64,000 bases of DNA. It comes from Plantactinospora mayteni. GTDB taxonomy: Bacteria > Actinomycetota > Actinomycetes > Mycobacteriales > Micromonosporaceae. Within the stretch, counting starts at the first letter, position 1. Each line of letters starts with the position of its first letter. This document shows positions 61,738 through 64,000 of the stretch, one piece after another. A program made the translations under genes and the position numbers. Under the pieces are notes generated by a model that worked only from the letters and a program-made list of their open reading frames with translations, had not been told where the DNA came from and did no database searches. Location: the NCBI RefSeq assembly GCF_016862935.1, contig NZ_BONX01000004.1, positions 310,001-374,000 of the forward strand, written 5' to 3'.

Positions 61738-64000
61738 GCCTCCTCCTTCCCGGTCGCGGACGGCGGCGTACGGCCAGCCAGCCGCGCCGCCAGCAGTGCC
61801 GGGGTCGGCGCCTCGAAGATCAGCTCGAAATCGACCGGGTGGCCGAGCGTGGCGCCGAGCCGCTCGGCGAGCCGCATCGCCAGGAGGGAATGGCCGCCGC
61901 TGAGGAAGAAGTTGGACTCCACCGTCAGCCGCGGGTCGTCCAGGACCTCCCGCCACACCTCGACGAGCAGCCGCTCGGTCGGGTCGTCCGGCATCGGCGC
62001 CTCGGGCGCGGCGGCACCGGCCCGCGCCACGGCCGCCGCGACCGCTCGGTAGTCGACCTTGCCGTTGCCGGTGAGCGGCAGGTCGGGCAGCAGCACGAAC
62101 CGGCTCGGCACCATCGCCGCCGGCAACCGGGCCGCAAGGTGGTCGTGCAGCCGGACGGTCAACGGCTGATCGGCGGAACCGCTGGCGGTGGGGTCGGTCG
62201 ACACGATCGCCGCGACCAGCCGCTGGTGTCCCGCCGGGTCGGGTTCGGCGATCACGGCGGCGGCCCGCACCTCGGGATGCCGTTCCAACACCGATTCGAC
62301 CTCGCCTGGTTCGACCCGGTGACCACGCACCTTGAGCTGCCGGTCGGCGCGGCCGAGATACTCCAGGATCCCGTCGGGGCGCTGCCGCACCCGGTCACCG
62401 GTGCGGTACAGCCGCCCGTGCCGCGGGTCGGTGACGAACCGCTCGGCGGTCAACGGCGGGTCGCCCCGGTAGCCGAGCGCCACCCCGGTACCGCCGATCC
62501 GCAACTCACCCGGCACCCCGACGGGCACGTCCGCGCCGGTGGAGTCGGTGACGTACCCGGTGGTGTTGGAGATCAGGGCACCGATCGGTACCGGCTCCGG
62601 CACCGGGGAGGTCAGCTCCGTCGCCGTCGACCAGATCGTCGTCTCCGTCGGCCCGTACACGTGGTACAGCCGGCACCCGGCCGCGAGCAGCTGTTCGGCG
62701 AGCGTCGGGGTGAGCGGCTCACCGCCGCTGAGCACCCGCCGGCCCCGCAACCGCTGCCCCAGCACGGGCGCGAGGTGGCGCCACAGCGTCGGCGTGGCCT
62801 GTAGCACGGTGACGTCACGGTCTACGACCAGGTCGAGCAGAGCCCCGGGATCGGCGCGGACCCGATCGGCCGCGACCACCACCTCGGCGCCGGTCACCAG
62901 CGGCAGGAACAACTCCAGCGCGGAGATGTCGAACGAGAAGGTGGTGCTCCACAGCACGCGGTCGGCCGTGGTCACCGCCAACTGCTCGCGGAAGTGGTGC
63001 ACCACGTTGGCGAGGTTGGCGTGCGACACCACCACCCCCTTGGGGCGGCCGGTGGAGCCGGACGTGTAGCTGACGTACGCGGGATCGTCGCCGGTCGTCG
63101 ACGACGCCGACAGGGTGCTCGCCAGCCCGGGGCGGGGTGCCGCCGGCAGGTCGACGACGGCCCGGTCGTGGTCGCGGCCCGCCGGCAGCGGCCGGTCGGC
63201 CAGCACCACCCGCACGCCGGAGTCGGCCAGTTGGAAGTCGATCCGCTGCGCCGGGTGCTCCGGCTCCAGCGGCAGGTACGCGGCGCCGACCGCCCAGCAT
63301 CCCAGCGCGCCGGCCGCGAGCTGCTTGCCGCGTTCGCCGTACAGGCCGACGACGTCGCCGCGGCCGACCCCGTGCGCCGACAGGTCCGCGGCGACCGCCA
63401 GGGCCCCGCGACACAGGTCGTCGTAGGTCCAGTCGTCGATCGCGACCGCCTGCGGTGTCTCCGCCGCCTGCTCGCGGATCAGGGTGCCGAGGGTGGCGGC
63501 CGGCCAGGTACGCGCGGGCCCCCGGGATGCCGCGCGTTCCCGCTCCCCGTCGGCGTCGCAGTCGACCGATCCGACCGGCCGGCAGGCGCCGGTCTCGTCC
63601 AGCGACTCGTCCAGGGCGATCAGCAACCGCTCCAGCCGAGCCAGCAGGGTCGTCGCGAGCCCGCGGTCGTGGACCTCGGTGCTGTAGCGGAAGTCGACGG
63701 TGAGCCTGTCCGCCTGGAACGAGGCGAGCAGTTCCAGGTCGACCCGGCTCACCGCGGTGTACGCGTCGATGCCGCGCACCGGTGCGCCCGCCATCGTCTG
63801 GTCGCCGGTGCCGGTGGGCAGGTTGTTGAACGTGTGCCGGAACAGTGGCACCCGCCAGTCCGCCGACCGCACCGGCAGGGCCGGCTGGATCGCCTCGAAC
63901 GACGCGTCGCCGTGTTCCAGACCGAGCAGGAACGCGTCGCGGGTGTGCCGGACGAGGGTGGTGAAGCCGGCGGCAAGGTCCACCGTGACCCGGATCGGCA
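61734..64000 (-). CDS. Non-ribosomal peptide synthetase, C(partial)-A-T, glycine-like, 5' end outside window
   Basis: 755 residues are visible; the frame is open to the edge and the sequence there (TTLVRHTRDAFLLGLEHGDA, PFRHTFNNLP region) is the C-terminal half of a condensation domain, so the GTG at 63983 is not the start. A domain: A3 YVSYTSGSTGRPKGV, A5 YHVYGPTETTIW, A8 GRADRQLKVRGHRVEPGEVE, A10 LTGNGKVDYRAV. The pocket reads D-I-L-Q-L-G-V-I-W-K, glycine-like and identical to that of the 57857-60973 module. Carrier: NFFLSGGHSLLAMRL. It is the first gene visible of the leftward operon and overlaps the thioesterase start. Confidence 0.9.
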   Translation of the reverse strand, partial: PIRVTVDLAAGFTTLVRHTRDAFLLGLEHGDASFEAIQPALPVRSADWRVPLFRHTFNNLPTGTGDQTMAGAPVRGIDAYTAVSRVDLELLASFQADRLTVDFRYSTEVHDRGLATTLLARLERLLIALDESLDETGACRPVGSVDCDADGERERAASRGPARTWPAATLGTLIREQAAETPQAVAIDDWTYDDLCRGALAVAADLSAHGVGRGDVVGLYGERGKQLAAGALGCWAVGAAYLPLEPEHPAQRIDFQLADSGVRVVLADRPLPAGRDHDRAVVDLPAAPRPGLASTLSASSTTGDDPAYVSYTSGSTGRPKGVVVSHANLANVVHHFREQLAVTTADRVLWSTTFSFDISALELFLPLVTGAEVVVAADRVRADPGALLDLVVDRDVTVLQATPTLWRHLAPVLGQRLRGRRVLSGGEPLTPTLAEQLLAAGCRLYHVYGPTETTIWSTATELTSPVPEPVPIGALISNTTGYVTDSTGADVPVGVPGELRIGGTGVALGYRGDPPLTAERFVTDPRHGRLYRTGDRVRQRPDGILEYLGRADRQLKVRGHRVEPGEVESVLERHPEVRAAAVIAEPDPAGHQRLVAAIVSTDPTASGSADQPLTVRLHDHLAARLPAAMVPSRFVLLPDLPLTGNGKVDYRAVAAAVARAGAAAPEAPMPDDPTERLLVEVWREVLDDPRLTVESNFFLSGGHSLLAMRLAERLGATLGHPVDFELIFEAPTPALLAARLAGRTPPSATGKEEA

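Noticed and set aside
1-64000. CRISPR arrays, tRNA or rRNA genes, complete insertion sequences
   Set aside because: I saw no regularly spaced repeat array, no cloverleaf-like sequence and no intact transposase with terminal repeats; small RNA genes cannot be excluded by eye.

Overview
The window is very GC-rich (about 70% by eye), with strong G/C third-position bias, many GTG/TTG starts, 4-nt start/stop overlaps and several apparently leaderless promoters. This points to an actinomycete. The gene repertoire (LamG/DNRLRE secreted protein, ECF41 sigma factor, DUF574-type methyltransferase, modular NRPS/PKS) would suit Micromonosporaceae, but that family assignment is inference. I saw no rRNA, tRNA or CRISPR array.

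1-17.5 kb holds small accessory units: a secreted LamG protein cut by the left edge; a MarR regulator with a DJ-1/PfpI protein; an MFS exporter; a two-gene unit of a small protein plus a large STAND-type NTPase with TPRs; an ArsR/SRPBCC/reductase operon; an SGNH hydrolase; a DesK/DesR-like two-component system divergent from an ABC-2 exporter.

17.5-35 kb is patchy. Intact genes (GPP34, SAM methyltransferase, LtrA, two TetRs, MMPL, ECF41 sigma with FAD oxidoreductase, FAD monooxygenase, two cupins, MarR, a RibD-like reductase) are separated by gene fragments: inositol-phosphate synthase tail, ABC-2 permease head with a nonsense codon, TnsA-like tail, monooxygenase head, sigma-factor tail, tyrosine-recombinase tail and an SRPBCC tail. 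This looks like a region of repeated insertion and decay at the flank of the biosynthetic cluster.

35-64 kb is a hybrid NRPS-PKS gene cluster that continues past the right edge. A large XRE/NB-ARC/TPR regulator and two related LuxR-type regulators border or sit inside it. The right-hand operon, read leftwards, is [C]-A-T NRPS, thioesterase with a Cys nucleophile, C-A-T NRPS, free carrier protein, and KS-AT-KR-DH-ACP PKS, all joined by 4-nt overlaps. Both NRPS A domains there carry a glycine-like pocket code. A second LuxR gene and a luciferase-like monooxygenase follow. Further left are an MbtH-like gene, an A*-T*-C-A-T NRPS whose first A and T domains look dead, a membrane desaturase, a C-A-T NRPS with an acidic pocket code, a nitroreductase and the first LuxR gene. 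No integrated release (TE or R) domain is visible in any of the synthetases in the window, so chain release may use the free thioesterase or genes beyond the edge. A decayed copy of part of an A domain lies between the large regulator and the first LuxR gene. I cannot name the product.
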